From positions 1,471,001-1,535,000 of the forward strand of contig NC_090118.1 in NCBI RefSeq assembly GCF_023973825.1: DNA of 64,000 bases. Direction: 5' to 3'. Below, one piece after another: positions 48,493 through 62,454 of the stretch (its first letter is position 1; every line of letters starts with the position of its first letter). The DNA comes from Plasmodium brasilianum. Its lineage: Eukaryota; Apicomplexa; Aconoidasida; Haemosporida; Plasmodiidae. Under the pieces are notes generated by a model. That model ran no database searches. It was not told where the DNA came from and worked only from the letters and a program-made list of their open reading frames with translations. The position numbers and the translations under genes were made by a program.

Positions 48493-51400
48493 TTATAATT
48501 AATGAATTTTATTCACAAAATTTTTGTTTCATATATTTAATGAATATCTTCTTTATGCTTAATGAAATCTTGTTCTTAAAATATGAATACCCTCGTTTGA
48601 TAACTGTAATTTTTAGTATTCTACTTAGATAATATACGTATATGTACTCATGCACCATTATTGTGATATATTTGTTTAATATATATAGAACATAGCGGCT
48701 TTTTATATTTTCATTAATCATATAATGCATTATATTGGGGAATTGATCTTTACTTTAATTTAGCGTATATATATGTAAATATATATTTTGCTTCAAAAAG
48801 TGTAAAAATATTATTTCCAAAAATTTACAGTAAAGACGTGTATTATATGTGAAAAAATATTAGTGTACATAATTTACGCATATATTTATAACAATAAATA
48901 TATTCCTAATTAATATATTATATAACATATTAGAGTTATTTTTTCAAGACTTTCGTAAGGTAATATTTATATTTAAGTTTCCTAATATTTTTCGAATTTT
49001 TTTTTATGGTTGTAAGTGCTTAATTGTAAAAAATTATTATACCACTTCAAGGTATCTTATATTTAATTAAAAAATATCCCACTATTCTGCACTAAATACA
49101 TATAAATTTATTTTTTTTATTATTTGTTATGATATATTTTTTATTTAAATATAAGTTTAACGAATACTCTGTAAAAATATATTTTGTGGTATATATATAT
49201 TTAATAACATATTGCATACAAGAATATTTTTAGTAAATTTTGTGTATAGTTTGAATATTAATTTGTCGGTATACATTAACATTACTTTGTTTATATGTAT
49301 GAATCATTAATAGAGTATTATAAATTTTAGAAAACATGAATCATTATAATTAAAATTAAGAGCATGACATTTATGTAATATTTTATTTTTTGATTTGTGT
49401 AATTGTTGAGATTAATTCTTTTTTATAAAAATCGCTTAATTTTCTATAATAAAAAAATATGAAAGTAAAGAGTTATTATAAACATATGTTTTTGACAGTA
49501 TTATGCAGATTATATTTTAAGCCGATTTTATTTTAATGTTTACACTCATTATAAGAAAATTATTCATTTGTTTGTGCCTTGAAAAATAACTATATAATAC
49601 AAATGATACAATTATAACTAAATACGATTAATAGTTAAATAACATATAAATATATTTTAAGGTAAAATACATTTTTGGCTTTAATATTATAATATATATT
49701 TATATCTATTAACACATATGTGGTACATGTAATTTTTGCTCTATACAAAGTTTTTTACTTCAGAATTTGTAGGAAATTAAATATGCAATAAAATATAAGG
49801 ATTTTACATTGAATTAAAATTTTTTTATATTTACAATACTGTTAATAATATAAAAGTACAAGAATATATATATTCTCCACATACGTTAATGAAAGTATTC
49901 TTATGTTTTTATTAATGCTATAAGCTGTAATGTATCTTAATTATAATTGTAAGCTGTATTTTGAATAAAACATTTAATTGTGAAAAAAAAATTTATTATA
50001 GTTTTTTGAGTAATTTGTTTACAAGCTTTTAACGTAATTAAACCTTAATTTTTATAGGCTTGCAAGTATGTCATTTCAAATAGATATAAAAAATTAAGAT
50101 TAAAATTTTTTTAGTTTTTATAGAATATATATATTTAAAAATATACTGTTTATCCTATGAAACGAATTATGTATTGAATTTAGATTGAATTAATATAGTT
50201 AGATATAAAAAACTGAAAACAATACACGCACAAATGTGAATTAAGAACACCATCCTTCCAAAAAACAATATTAATATGTAACTTTGTTTTTTTTTTTTTG
50301 TTAGCATTAAATGTAATAATATTTATGTAATTTTATTCTTTTATCTAGAAAGTACACATAAATAGATTAAAATGTTTAAATATATTGTCTAGAATACTGG
50401 TAAAAAATTGTCAGATATGTTACTAGAATTTTAAATTTTAGTAATAATATATGTAGGAGTTCAATAATTTACAGTGACAAAATATATTATCAATAAATGA
50501 AATGATACCTACTTTTATGATTTTGTAAGTGAAATTACGTAATTTTCTTTTAATTTAATTTTATAAATATTACTTTAATATATATCATAAAATAAATTGA
50601 TTATGAAAAAGATATGAATTATTATTCATGATAGATTTGGAATATCAATGAATCATTATTATTATAATATTAACATTTTATAGTTATATTACATTTTTTT
50701 TTTTTTAAATATATTTTCTAAATATATACATTTAATTTAAGAAATAAAAAAGTAATTTATAGGTTTAAAAACATGTTATTTACAAATAATAATATAAATT
50801 AAACTTAATTATAAATAATAATTTTCAAAATATTACTATAAAAAAATAAAAAAATAATCGTTATTTTTCTTTAAAAAATATATAATTTTAATGAATACGG
50901 TAATATATAATATATTTTATTTTTTAAATATACTGCATATCTTAAAGGAAGGCGTGTGCTATAATAAGTAAATCACGGATAATTTATCAAAATATATATA
51001 TATTTTTTATTTATTTATATTTTTGTTTCATTGCTCTAATAGCTAATATTTTGTTTATTGATAATAAATACATTTTCCAAAATGTAATATTTATATTATT
51101 AGAATAATTAGTATCAATCATTAAAAATATTAATTATTCTTGGAATACATAAAATAAAAACATATATCTATATTTTATACGTTGGATATTGTAAAAAAAT
51201 TCAAAATTTCCTAACTAAAAATTATAAAAAAAATTTGTTTAATTTCTCTAGTACTTAATTAAATTATACATTGTGTTCATGTGTGAATTAACTGAAATTG
51301 TGAAATTTTTCTTAAAAATAATTTTTTATAAATAATATTAATTATAAAATTTTACAGCATCCTTTTTTGTATATTTTTTTTTTTTTTTTGACTAAGTAGT

Positions 51401-51533
51401 GACGTATGTTGCATATGTTAATTTTCTAAGAAATCATATTAAAATAAAAGGGGTATTTCTCTATGATTGGAAAAGTATAACTTATTGTTATGTTTCATTT
51501 ATTTTATATATTACAGTACTACAAATCTATAAC
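48493..51533. other. Intergenic spacer
   Basis: No gene is supported. A - strand 73-codon open stretch at 48509-48730 directly follows the relic and is not accepted. The right end is the 5' flank of the gene at 51534, with a long T run at about 51371-51389. Confidence 0.5.
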
Positions 51534-52511
51534 ATGGAACAAAATATTAAGTTTATCTTTTTTACCAATATTCCTATGTTTTTTCTTTTATATTGGATAT
51601 GTTATTTTTACAGTGATATGGTATGATAAAACATTCTGAAGACATTTGTATTATTCATATTTTTATTGTTTATTTTTTTTAATTATTTTTTTTTAGAACG
51701 GGGATATTTATCTATTTATATAAGATATATTTATATTTTTTTTTTTTTTTTTTAGAGCAAGATTAACAAATTTTTACGAAAAAACTATGGTTTTGGTAGA
51801 AATTTAGATACACAAATTTATCGATTATTAGGAAACTGTGAAAAGAATATATATTCAAATTTTGGAAATTTAAAGGGAAAGATACTATATAATACAAGAA
51901 AAAAGAACGAAAATTTATTTACAGTTGATAATGAAAAATGGGCCAAAGAAAAAAGTGAAAAATTATATAAAAGTTCATTAGTTAAGGAAAAATTGATTAA
52001 GAAACTTATGAAAAGTAAATGTACCTTGCTTCATGGATCATATTCTCATTATGAAAAAAAAATAATGAATGGAATTAATGATAAAGGTTTCTTTAAAAAA
52101 ATGATGTTAATTAATGATAAAGATTACAAAAATTTAAAACGTAAAAAATACAGATTACACCTTTGCTTACTTTTATTAATGTTCATATTGCTATTCATTA
52201 TACCTATAATAGATTTATCATTAGGTGATTTTAAATCTATTGGTAGTTTATTATTTGTATTATGTCAATTAATACATGGAAAATCATCCGGTTCGCAAGT
52301 TCCACTTCCTTCAGGCGATTCAGGAACTTTTTGGTCCTCTATATGCTATGGAAATAATATGGAAAAAGCATACAGAGCAGGTAGTATTCTAATGTATTGT
52401 TTACCTATCTTAATAATGGGTATGATACTTATACTAGGAACTTTTTGTTATTATAAAAAAGTAATAAAACGTAAAAAAATTAAGTTTTTGGAAGAGTTTA
52501 ATGAATGGTAA
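51534..52511 (+). CDS. fam-l/fam-m family exported protein, diverged group A
   Basis: CDS join(51534..51620,51756..52511), 280 aa. Exon 1 begins MEQNIK and ends YWICYFYSDM at the standard GTATGATA donor. The intron is 135 bp with a very long T tract before TTTAG, phase 0. RLLGN at 52-56 within IYRLLGNCEK is a weak export motif. The linker is Lys-rich. The KELD block is diverged (EKKIMNGINDKGFFKK), and NDKDYKNLKRKKYRLH follows. Membrane segments lie at about 163-184 and 239-261. The loop has a low-complexity Ser/Gly/Pro stretch (KSSGSQVPLPSGDSG) not seen in the other copies. The tail is YYKKVIKRKKIKF, then LEEFNEW. An upstream in-frame extension is open from 51399 but the ATG at 51534 matches all paralogs, so I use it. 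Confidence 0.85.
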
Positions 52512-54452
52512 AGAATATGTTTATTTCTGTAAAAGTTCCTTTAAAGTTATTTACTATCTTCAACATATTTAATAACATATCAAATATTAAAATAATGGTT
52601 TAAATTTTGTATATGCATCTACATATATATAGTTATATTAATACATAAATGTAAAAAATAAATAATTTCCTTTTTGTAAATTTGAACGTTTTTGAAAGTT
52701 TTTTCGTTTGCAATTTTATGTATTTCTTGAAATTAATTAAATATTATTGCTCATATATATTTGTGTATATATGAAAGTTTTAATGAAAAATTTATATTTG
52801 TACATTAAAATTAAAATATAGCAGAACAATAACTATTATTTTATCGAATTCTTATGTTAATTTGCCCTTAAGCTGTAGGGAATGTTGAACTATATTTTTT
52901 ATGATTTTTTAATATAAAATTATTATTTGTTCATGTTATTATGAAAATAAATTTATATTTATAATTCAAAAATTAACACTCCTAGTTTCATTCATAATTA
53001 AAAAGGCAAAATATTTTTATTGTATTGATATTATATATTTTTTTTCTGTTAACTTCTTAATTTATTCGCTGGCAAAATATAATTTTTTTAAATCAAAAAG
53101 AAAATAAAATTTTATTTAAAATTTTTACAGTAATTTTTTGCGAATGTAATAATTTTATAATTGTCATTATCTGATTAACACTACATATGTATCAGAAATA
53201 TATGAACACAACATCCTTTTTTCTACAGATATTATTAAAAAAAAAGAATTTTTATTTATTTGTATTTTTTGTTTAATCCTTATCTGTAAATTATTTTCCT
53301 GATATAATATATATATAAAAGACCAAGAAAAAACCAATATATTAGTACTAAAATTGCTAGTGGAAAAATTTCTATATAATACATTTTAATAAATCATATT
53401 GTTATTCTTTCTCTTTTCTAATTTTTATAAAATAACATGTATATTAATATCATGAGTAAATTTATATTATTTGAAATTTTTAAAATTATTTTAACTCTAT
53501 GAAACTTTTAAATAATTATTTTACTGTGTTTCTGTTTGTTATTTTTCAAATAAATTAATATTTTTCCAAATATATATGTGTAGGTAAAAAAAACGTCAAG
53601 GGGATTAATTTAAAAAATGTCCGCATAGGAATATTGGTACAAATTAAATATAATTATGAAGTTTTTTAAAAATAATATGCAAAAATAAAGAATGTTTTTA
53701 TTTTATTTCAAAATATATATAATTTTTTATAGATTGAATAGTACCTTATATATTGAACTTTCTTAATATATTGTAAACCATAAAGTAAATTTCCTATTTA
53801 TCTGACAATTAAAAAGTATGTTATATTTCGCAAAACAAAAAAAGTTGTACACTTTAGTGGATGCTGCATTAATTATTAAAGTTATTGTAGGGTTATAATA
53901 ATTAATATTTTATAAAATAAATAACTCGTTCTTTCAAAAAGTAATGATTTAGAAATTAGAATTATTTATAAGTAAACATCAATAAAATTTTATATTACTA
54001 TCCTAATATATTAAATATTGCAATTAATCTATGTTCTATACGTTTTATGTAGTAAATTAAATAAATATTACGAAATATTAATATATCATATATATTCTTT
54101 TTTAATTTGATTAATTAATGTAAAAGTAACTTGTAATTATTCTGCTACATTAAGCAATTAACGTATAAATTTTGAATATTTATGAATGACTGAAAATTAT
54201 AGTATTTTATTTAAAGTCATTTTATTATTAATAACTTAAATATGAATCATTTATATTATATATTTAAAGGTGTTTTATATTGATCCACATTGTAAAATGC
54301 ATTTTAGTTATATATGTATTATTATATATCTACAAAGAAATAATAAAAAAAAATTAAAAAAATATATGTAGTACGATTTTTCATTAAATATATAATACTC
54401 AATTATAAATATAATTCTTTCCGAATATATTATAACCTTAGAAAACTATAAG
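52512..54452. other. Intergenic spacer
   Basis: No gene is seen. A degenerate shared 3' motif lies at about 52680-52740, and the -400 type element of the next gene lies at about 54028-54050. Confidence 0.55.
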
Positions 54453-55413
54453 ATGGAATATAAAATTATGTTTTTATTCATTAAAATTTCAGTGTTTATA
54501 CTTTTACCTTGGATATGTCACATTAACCATGACATGGTATGATAAGGTTATTAAAAACTATTTCTGTTATTTATATGTAAATTGTCTATATTTATTAATG
54601 GATTTTCTTATAATGAGAATATTTTTCTATTAAAAGTAGAATATTTACATTTTCTCTTTTTTTTAGAACCCTTTAAATAAAAATTTGGATAAAAGACACA
54701 AAAGCTGTGGAAAATTAAATACATTATATTATCGATTTTTGGCAAAATATAAAAGGGAAAAGGATTCATATATTGCAAATTTTAAAGATGAAATGCCACA
54801 TAAAGTAATGAAAGAAAAACAATGTATATCTAATAATAAAAAAGGAACGGATGGAAAATATAATTATTCATATAGAAGTTCATTATATATTGAGGAATAC
54901 GGAAAAAATGCTAAGAAAAACAAATATGGTATATCTAAAACAGAAAAATATTGTGATATTGAAAAAAAAATATTTAAAGAACTTGATTATAAAGATTATC
55001 TTAAAAATGTCAAGATAATTGAAGATAAGGAATACAAAAATCTATCACGTAAAAAAAGCAGAATACGAATTTCTTTACTTTTGTTATTTTTGTTAATATT
55101 GATACTACCAATATTAGATCTTTCATTAGAGAATATTAGAAAAGATGGATTGTTGGGTTTATTAGGCTTGTTAAACACCACAAATAGAACTGTAGGGGGA
55201 ATATCCACTATTGATGTAGAGGGTGGTTTGATTACATTATTGAACATAGGAGAATGGGGGGCATCTAAAGCAATACCTCTATCAATAATTTTGTTTTATT
55301 GCTTACCATTCTTCATATTTGTTATAATATTTATAATAGTTATGGTATACTACTATAAAAAAGTTATAAAATATGAAAATATTAAGTTTAGAAAAAAAAT
55401 AAATAAAAAGTAA
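54453..55413 (+). CDS. fam-l/fam-m family exported protein, group A
   Basis: CDS join(54453..54536,54667..55413), 276 aa. Exon 1 is 28 codons, one fewer than in the other copies (MEYKIMFLFIKISVFILL, then PWICHINHDM), with the GTATGATA donor. The intron is 130 bp and phase 0. RFLAK at 51-55 is a relaxed export motif. The linker is Lys/Tyr-rich. The group A block EKKIFKELDYKDYLKN lies at about 127-142. Membrane segments fall at about 162-182 and 232-256. The loop contains a Leu/Gly run (LLGLLGLLN) and a Gly-rich stretch, so it may have a third weakly hydrophobic patch. The tail is YYYKKVIKYENIKFRKK. Together with the copy at 51534 it shares KKVIK instead of KKVKK and a ...KEYKN/KDYKN linker, suggesting these two adjacent genes are each other's closest relatives here. 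Confidence 0.87.
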
Positions 55414-58400
55414 CAAGTGTTTTTATGTAGAGATAAATTTAACAAATATGGACATAACTTTAAGGATATACATTATAACCATAATGATAACCACATTTAC
55501 TTTATAAATGTACTTATGTATACTATTTTTTTTATGAGAGAACAAAAAAAATATATGTTGTTAGTTCTTTTGTTAATTTAAATTTCTGAACCTTTAAATA
55601 ATTTTCAATTTTCATTTTAAGGAATTACTTCAGCTTAACTAAATATTTTGCCTGTATAAATACATCTTTGTGTTAAAGTAGATTTTATGAATAATATATA
55701 TAATATACATTGAAATTAATATATAATGCAATAATTCGCATAATGTTAGTGGTTTTATTTTCTGTTTGAATAATCATTTTTTTTTTTTGTCAAGTTTAAA
55801 ATGATGATTTTTTGAGGTTATTTAAGAGTATGTATTAATATGATCATGTTTACAATAAATGTGGCATTTCTTGTATTCATTGTATGTATATGAATAATTG
55901 TTACCACAGTGATGAGTATATAAATTTTGTTTTCACAAAAAAAAGAATGTAAATATTTATTCAATAAAATATATTTTTTGCGAAATATTTTATAAAAGAT
56001 AATAAAAGTATAAATATATTTAAATGACATAATTTTTTACAAGCTACATGTGAAATTATAAGTACATAAAATGAAACAATGTACTTAATTAAGGATTGTT
56101 TATAACTGCTTAGAAACTTATAGATTTTAAATCATCATAATTATTTTTTTAAATCAACTGTTATATTATTTTTGTACACAATTGTACTATTTACTGAGTG
56201 TTTCGCAATTTACGGCAATGTTTAATTAATTGAAAATTTATATTTAAATAATCTATATAATTAGTTTATTTTTAATATAATTAATACATAAATTTATTGG
56301 ACAATAGTTAAGAAGATATTAATAGATATATTGTCGTATTTATTTATATAAATTATATATTTAGAACTAAATAATAGAATGTTTATATATCATTTATTAA
56401 CATTATGTGTGCTACGATTTTCTTATTTTACTAATAATTACATCAGATATAATGAATAATTTAATCCATTGAATTTAACAAAACTATCAAATTAGAAACA
56501 GTAAAAGAATTAATTTACCAATAACATATATTACTTATTTTGTTTTTTTATATAATTTTTTTTAGTTTTCTTTTAAAATTTTTTTTATTGGTCTTATTAC
56601 TTCATAAACTTATTACAATAGTGGAAGGACACTTGTTTTATTATCTACTAAACAAAGATATTAGCTAATGCGAGTTACAAGAATTATTTATGTATTATAA
56701 TGATTTTAACTATTTTTAATAAGTTTTAGGTTTTTATTAATTTTTACAAATATACTAAATTCTTATATTTCCTAATATATATATTAAATGGATAAGCTAA
56801 TTAGTAACAATCTTGAAATATTTTCCTTCGGTTAATTTTAATTTTTTTATTTTATAATATATTGGATTCGGAATTTTATGTAATAATACATGAATAAATT
56901 TAAAATGTAACTAGCATTAAAATAAATATTTAATGAATTATTTATGGATGTCTATTATTGTCTACATGTTCCTTCTATTGTATTGAAAGAAAAATATTTT
57001 GTATTTAGGATATTCTAAAAAATGAAAAATTAATAAATTTTATACAATAGTGATAAATTTTACTCTTTACGTTTGTATATAATATATCTATACAAATTAT
57101 TTTATTTTCAGGTAGCTAATAATTATAATATATATGCTACATTATTATGATTAATGTGCACAAAATTATACATTAAACATCTAATGAATAATTTGAAATT
57201 GAATTATAACTAACAAAATAAGATAGAATATATATTTTTTAGTATAGGATTAGATTAAATATATGAATATAATATATTTTATTAAAAGTTGTTATATCTT
57301 TAATTTTCAATGTTATTTTATTTGTATATATATTCAACTGATTAAAATCATATGATCATAATTTTTTGCACACTTTGACAGAATTATGTAATATAAAGTT
57401 ATCTGTAAATATTTTATTTGCTTATATTCAACATGTAGATATATATATAAGAAAGAATTTTAAACAAGCCTATATGATGTTTAGGAATGAAGGAGCTGTT
57501 TTATGGGATAAGTAGATTATTTTAATAAAATTCCCTCATTTCATTAATGTAATTTTTAAATGAAATATATTTTCACATTAAGGTAATGCATTGTTTTCAT
57601 TATCTACCATTTTTTATGCTAATAAAAGGTGTAATTCATTAAATGACTTCTAGGATATGCGTATTTATTGATTTTTACCTGTAATTTAAAACTAGTTACG
57701 TACTTAGGTGATTATACAAATTTGTGCACCTAATATATAAAAGTATAATCATAAGAACATAATTACTATGGAGTGTAATATAAATTGAGAAAAATAGTTG
57801 CATATGATAGAAATTTTATTTACGTTTTAATAATCTATTAAAATGAATTATACATTAAAATTTCGTAAGTATATAATTTACGTATCATTTAAAATATTTT
57901 ATTACATTTATAATATAAGTATATATATATTTTATATTTCTTTGAATGATATATCAACAATATTCTATTTCACAACTTATAATTAATGTTATATTTATTA
58001 ATCTTTAAATATCACTGTTATTTCTATTGTTATCAAAAAATATATTATAATATTTTTCATCTGAAAAATATTTTAATATATATACTTAAATTGAACATAA
58101 AATGAAGATAATAAAATAAATACTTTTATTTTTTAAAAATGTTATATTTCAGAAAAAACGTTCATAAGTAATAATAGAGCATATATGATATGAAGATTTC
58201 GAATTTTTTGCAATTATATTAAATTTTGTGCTTTAGTAAAATAATTTCTTTATTAATATAATATTTTAATCTTTAATATAAGAAATATATGATGTTGTTA
58301 CAAAAAATACATAAATAATTTTAAAAATAATTCATCAAAACTAAAATAGTTATGAGAAAAAAGAAATTATTATTATAAATTTTCACCTGAGAATGCTTCA

Positions 58401-60578
58401 ATTCAGAACGTACTAAAAAAAAAGTATATGTAAAACTTAAATTAAATATTAATTAATTAGTTTTGTTCGTTTCATTTACTGAAGTAAAACTTATTTAAAG
58501 TGAAAAAATAAAAATAAATGAATATTATAAAATTATTATATATATAATAATTATTCTACAATGAACATTATTATTAATTATTATAAATATAATTTATGAA
58601 AAGTTAATTATGATCATTCCCATAAGATAAAGTAAATAAACTTACAAAATAAAAAAAAAATTTAAAGGATAATTTAAGAAAATATATATCAATCAAAAAA
58701 ATTAAATTATTTTATAGAATTATTTGATGTACAATATAGTATTATTATTTAAATTCTTATAAATTCGTGAAAGACAATAGTAAGACGCTCATTCGGCATA
58801 ATTATTAACTCGACATTTTAAAGAAAAAATAAAACATAATATGTAAATAAAATAAATGGAAATTAAAACATAAATATTCTTTTAGGGTATATTTATTATT
58901 ATTATTTTTTTTATTTTTGGTATAATTATGTATTAATTTTTAAACATTTTAATTTATATAAAATTCATTAAAAAATTATGTATTTATATTTATTTACAAT
59001 ATGGAAGCAATAAATAATCAAAAAACAAAATAAAACATTATATTTTTTTGAATAAAAAAAAGAATAGTATATGTATCAGTAAAATAAGCATAAAAAAAAA
59101 ATAAAAAATAAAATAACATATTTCTTTTTTTTTAAGAATAATTTGCAAAGAGAAAATATATCTCTTCCACAAATATATAATGTATATGAATCGTACTAAT
59201 TGTTTCATCTTATATAAGTATAATATTTCTATTAAACATAATAATAGCTTTATTTTGAAATTACCATATTTTTATGTATTCATATTTAAAAATGTCTTAT
59301 CTCAAAGGCATATACTATGAATCTTAATAAAATATTCTTTAATATTTTATTAATTTATTGATATAAAGAATTTCCTTTTAATTCATTTATCATTCAAATG
59401 TATAAAAGACACTGGAACTACTAAAAAACACATTAATGTTTTAAAATAATAATGTTATATTTCTATACTTTTAGAAACTATGAAAAATTAACTAAATAAC
59501 GTAAATTAAGATTCCAAATTTAATGTTTAGTATTCACGTAATATTAAAATATTTTTAGTTAAATATTAAAGAATAATATTTTCATTATAATGAATAAATA
59601 AAAATATGATTATTCTTATTCTTAAGAGAATTAAAATTTTTGTTTTTTTTTTTTAAAAGTTTTAAAAAAAATAATACTTCTTGTTTCATTTACATAAGAA
59701 TACATCGATACGAATCAAGATTTTCATTATGAAAATTAAAAATATGCCATAATAAATAAAATAATTACTTCCTACTTAAAGTGAAAACTGGGAGAGACGA
59801 CAAATTTGTATCAATTTAAATAGGATTCTCAAATAATGATGAAATTATTAATATAATATATGCATTATTCATTCATATGAGAAACGATTTATTTATGTTA
59901 AATCTTTTTATCTTTTTTGTTATATTCCTTTCCTATTTACATATTTTTAATTTTTGTAATATTCACTTGGTTAATTATGATGGTGAATGTATATATTATT
60001 TTTTCCCTTATAATATGAAAAATTATCTGGCTTTAATGTAATTATTATGAATTAATAATGGGATAGTTATTTGAAAGAAAAGGAAATTTCATAATTTTAT
60101 TATGTACCTAGTCAGGGACAAATATATTTATACGAAATAAATTACATGCAAATATGGTATATTACACAGCATTACAGTTTTTTAGTTTGTATAAAAAATA
60201 TGTTATATACTGTTAAAAAAATGCGATTAAAAAGATTCTATATACATATAAATATATATAAATTGAAGTTGTACTATACTATATTCCTTATTTTTTTCAG
60301 TTTACTATTGCATTGAAATAAGTTTAAATTTATTTATATTTTATTTAACAACATGAATATAATAAAAATAATATAATTATAATGCATTCTATTACATAAT
60401 TTAGGTGATATTTTTCAATAAGAAATAATATATATTTGTAAATTATAGTTAAGTGAAGTTCAAAAAAAATATCATTTTTACATATGTTGCTAATATTTAT
60501 ACATAAATATTTATATAAGCACAATTTTAATTATTTTATTTAGTATTTACGCCGAAAATTTGAAAGGAAATTACAGAT
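55414..60578. other. Intergenic spacer before the pir gene
   Basis: About 5.2 kb without a gene that I can support. The left end holds the 3' flank of the fam gene. The remainder is AT-rich with long A or T runs and no recognisable relic. A 70-codon - strand open stretch at 55818-56030 is not accepted. The 600 bp before 60579 probably includes the pir promoter, but no motif is identified. Confidence 0.5.
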
Positions 60579-62454
60579 ATGGAAACAGAAAAAGTTTATG
60601 TATATATACATTTTTTATATAAATAATAATATATGAGGTTTTATTTTAATAATTTTTTCACATAAAACAAAATGAGTCATTCTTTATAAGTATTTAAATA
60701 TTCACATTATTCAAGTTATTTATTAATTTTACAGGATGAAATTTTACAAAAGTTACCTTCAAATGAGCTATATGAAGAATTTAATTCCGAGAACAATTAT
60801 GTTAGTAACAGTATTTGTAAAGAAGGGGACTATATAAAATGTGTTGACAAAGGTGCTTGTTTTAAACTTTGTAAAAAAGTTGAACGCAATTTTAAATCAT
60901 TATATGAAATGGGTACTTCAAAAAAAAATGATGAGCGTTGTTCACATTTCAAATATTGGGTATATAAGGAAATAAAAAATTTGTTTAAATCAAATTCAAA
61001 AGAAGTTTATATAAAAGATGTTACTGATATTTTTATTAATCTACGTTCTACTCTTAGAGAAACATATGGAATATATAATTGTAATTATTTTATTAAAAAC
61101 AGTTTAAATGAATTGAATGACAAAATCGAACAGAAATATTTATATGATTATTTTACAAATTATGAAAGTATAAAAACTAAAGAATTTTGTAATAATATAA
61201 AGGTTCATAAATATAAACAATATCTTAATAATATTAATGATTTATATAAAACGAAAAAGTCCACATGTTGTTTAAACAATATGTTGGTATGTCCGCATTA
61301 TTTTTTGAAATGTGATAATTTATATAATCCAAGTATGCTTTTATCTGAATTAGAAAAGAATGGTGGTAGAAGTTGTGATGTACTAAAAAATAAATCTGAG
61401 TCTGAAATTATTGAAAAAATATCAGATCCTAAGTATACTGAATCTGATATTATGGAGACATTTCTTTTTACTAATTGTCATATTAAGAATGACGGAAAAA
61501 TTTTATCATGTGGCTTAGTTCAAGCATCTGCAATGAGAGATAGAAATAGGGATACAAATGAAATACATGAACAATCACAGAATAATAGTATAGATTCTTC
61601 AGAAACTCAGACAACAAAATCTGGTTCAGATTCAGAAAATGTTCCTGAAACAGGAATGTATAAGAGCAAGATAGTTCATAGCGATGTAGATGGAAAAGAC
61701 AAATTGTCAGATTACTATGAAGGCGTAGATAAATTAATTAAATGGAAATTTAGTAAGGGAAAACCTATATGTTCTGGTAATCCATCAAACAAGGATACGG
61801 TTAGACTTTGCAAATATATGGAACAAGCGCATAAAGTTGGTTTGGCCAAAAAAAAAGATGGTGGAGGTTATACGGTGAGGAGTGGTGTTTCATGGAGTGC
61901 CAAAGACTTAAAAATAGGTAGGGAAAAGGAAAGAACAAGAGAGTCAGCACAATAAAAATCGTCAACATTATGCACATATTCAAGAATATGTGTTGTTAGC
62001 AATAAAAATAAAAAATATTCTATTACTTCTATTTCAGGTGGAAAAACATATTATGGAATAGATGAAGAATCTAATATTTTAAATAACGCTTTTTTCCGTA
62101 CTTCTGTGTCAATTTCTTTGGTTGTGGGATTAATTTTTGTTTTTCTCCTTTATTTTAAAGTAAATATTAAATTTCATTTTATATTTTAAATACATTATAT
62201 GTTTCAATTTATACTTAAATTATTTTAAAATGATATAATTGTAATATAATTATCTTTCATACGTTTTAAATAATTGTTTTGTGAATTAGTTTACTCCCAT
62301 TGGATCATACGTTGGTAAAAATAGAAAAAGGAAAAAAAGATATAGAACTAATTTCGCTGAATTAAATACGCAAAGATTACCAAGGAGATTCATAAAACGT
62401 ACTTATAGGAATTCCAACAGAAGGAGATTTAGCGTAGTAAATATAGAACATTGA
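60579..62454 (+). CDS. pir: PIR (Plasmodium interspersed repeat) family protein, extra intron or nonsense codon
   Basis: Proposed CDS join(60579..60599,60735..61917,62038..62159,62290..62454), 496 aa. Exon 1 is METEKVY. Exon 2 opens DEILQKLPSNELYEEFN and has the PIR-type Cys pattern: C-x7-C-x4-C-x3-C (C..C...C.KLCKKVERN), then ERCSHFKYWVYKEI, then CCLNNMLVCPHYFLKC further on. A Ser/Thr/Glu/Asp-rich stretch (about residues 280-330) precedes the membrane segment, SISLVVGLIFVFLLYF (about 426-441), in exon 3. Exon 4 encodes the tail FTPIGSYVGKNRKRKKRYR, ending FSVVNIEH. PIR proteins are variant antigens of infected cells. Exon 2 read straight on meets TAA at 61953-61955. Removing a 120-bp intron (TAG|GTAGGG ... 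TTTCAG|GTGG) restores the frame in phase 1. Because 120 is a multiple of three and the same frame continues downstream with only that stop, a nonsense mutation in an unspliced exon is an equally serious alternative. The first donor could also be the GTTTAT six bases earlier. Confidence 0.82.

Noticed and set aside
51399..51533. N-terminal extension of the gene at 51534
   Set aside because: The frame is open upstream but starts with no ATG, and all paralogs start at the position equivalent to 51534.
54996..55247. 83-codon - strand frame
   Set aside because: Shadow of exon 2 of the gene at 54453; Asn/Ser/Ile bias reflects complementing the coding strand.
61801..61983. 60-codon - strand frame
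   Set aside because: Shadow of the pir exon 2 end and its candidate intron.
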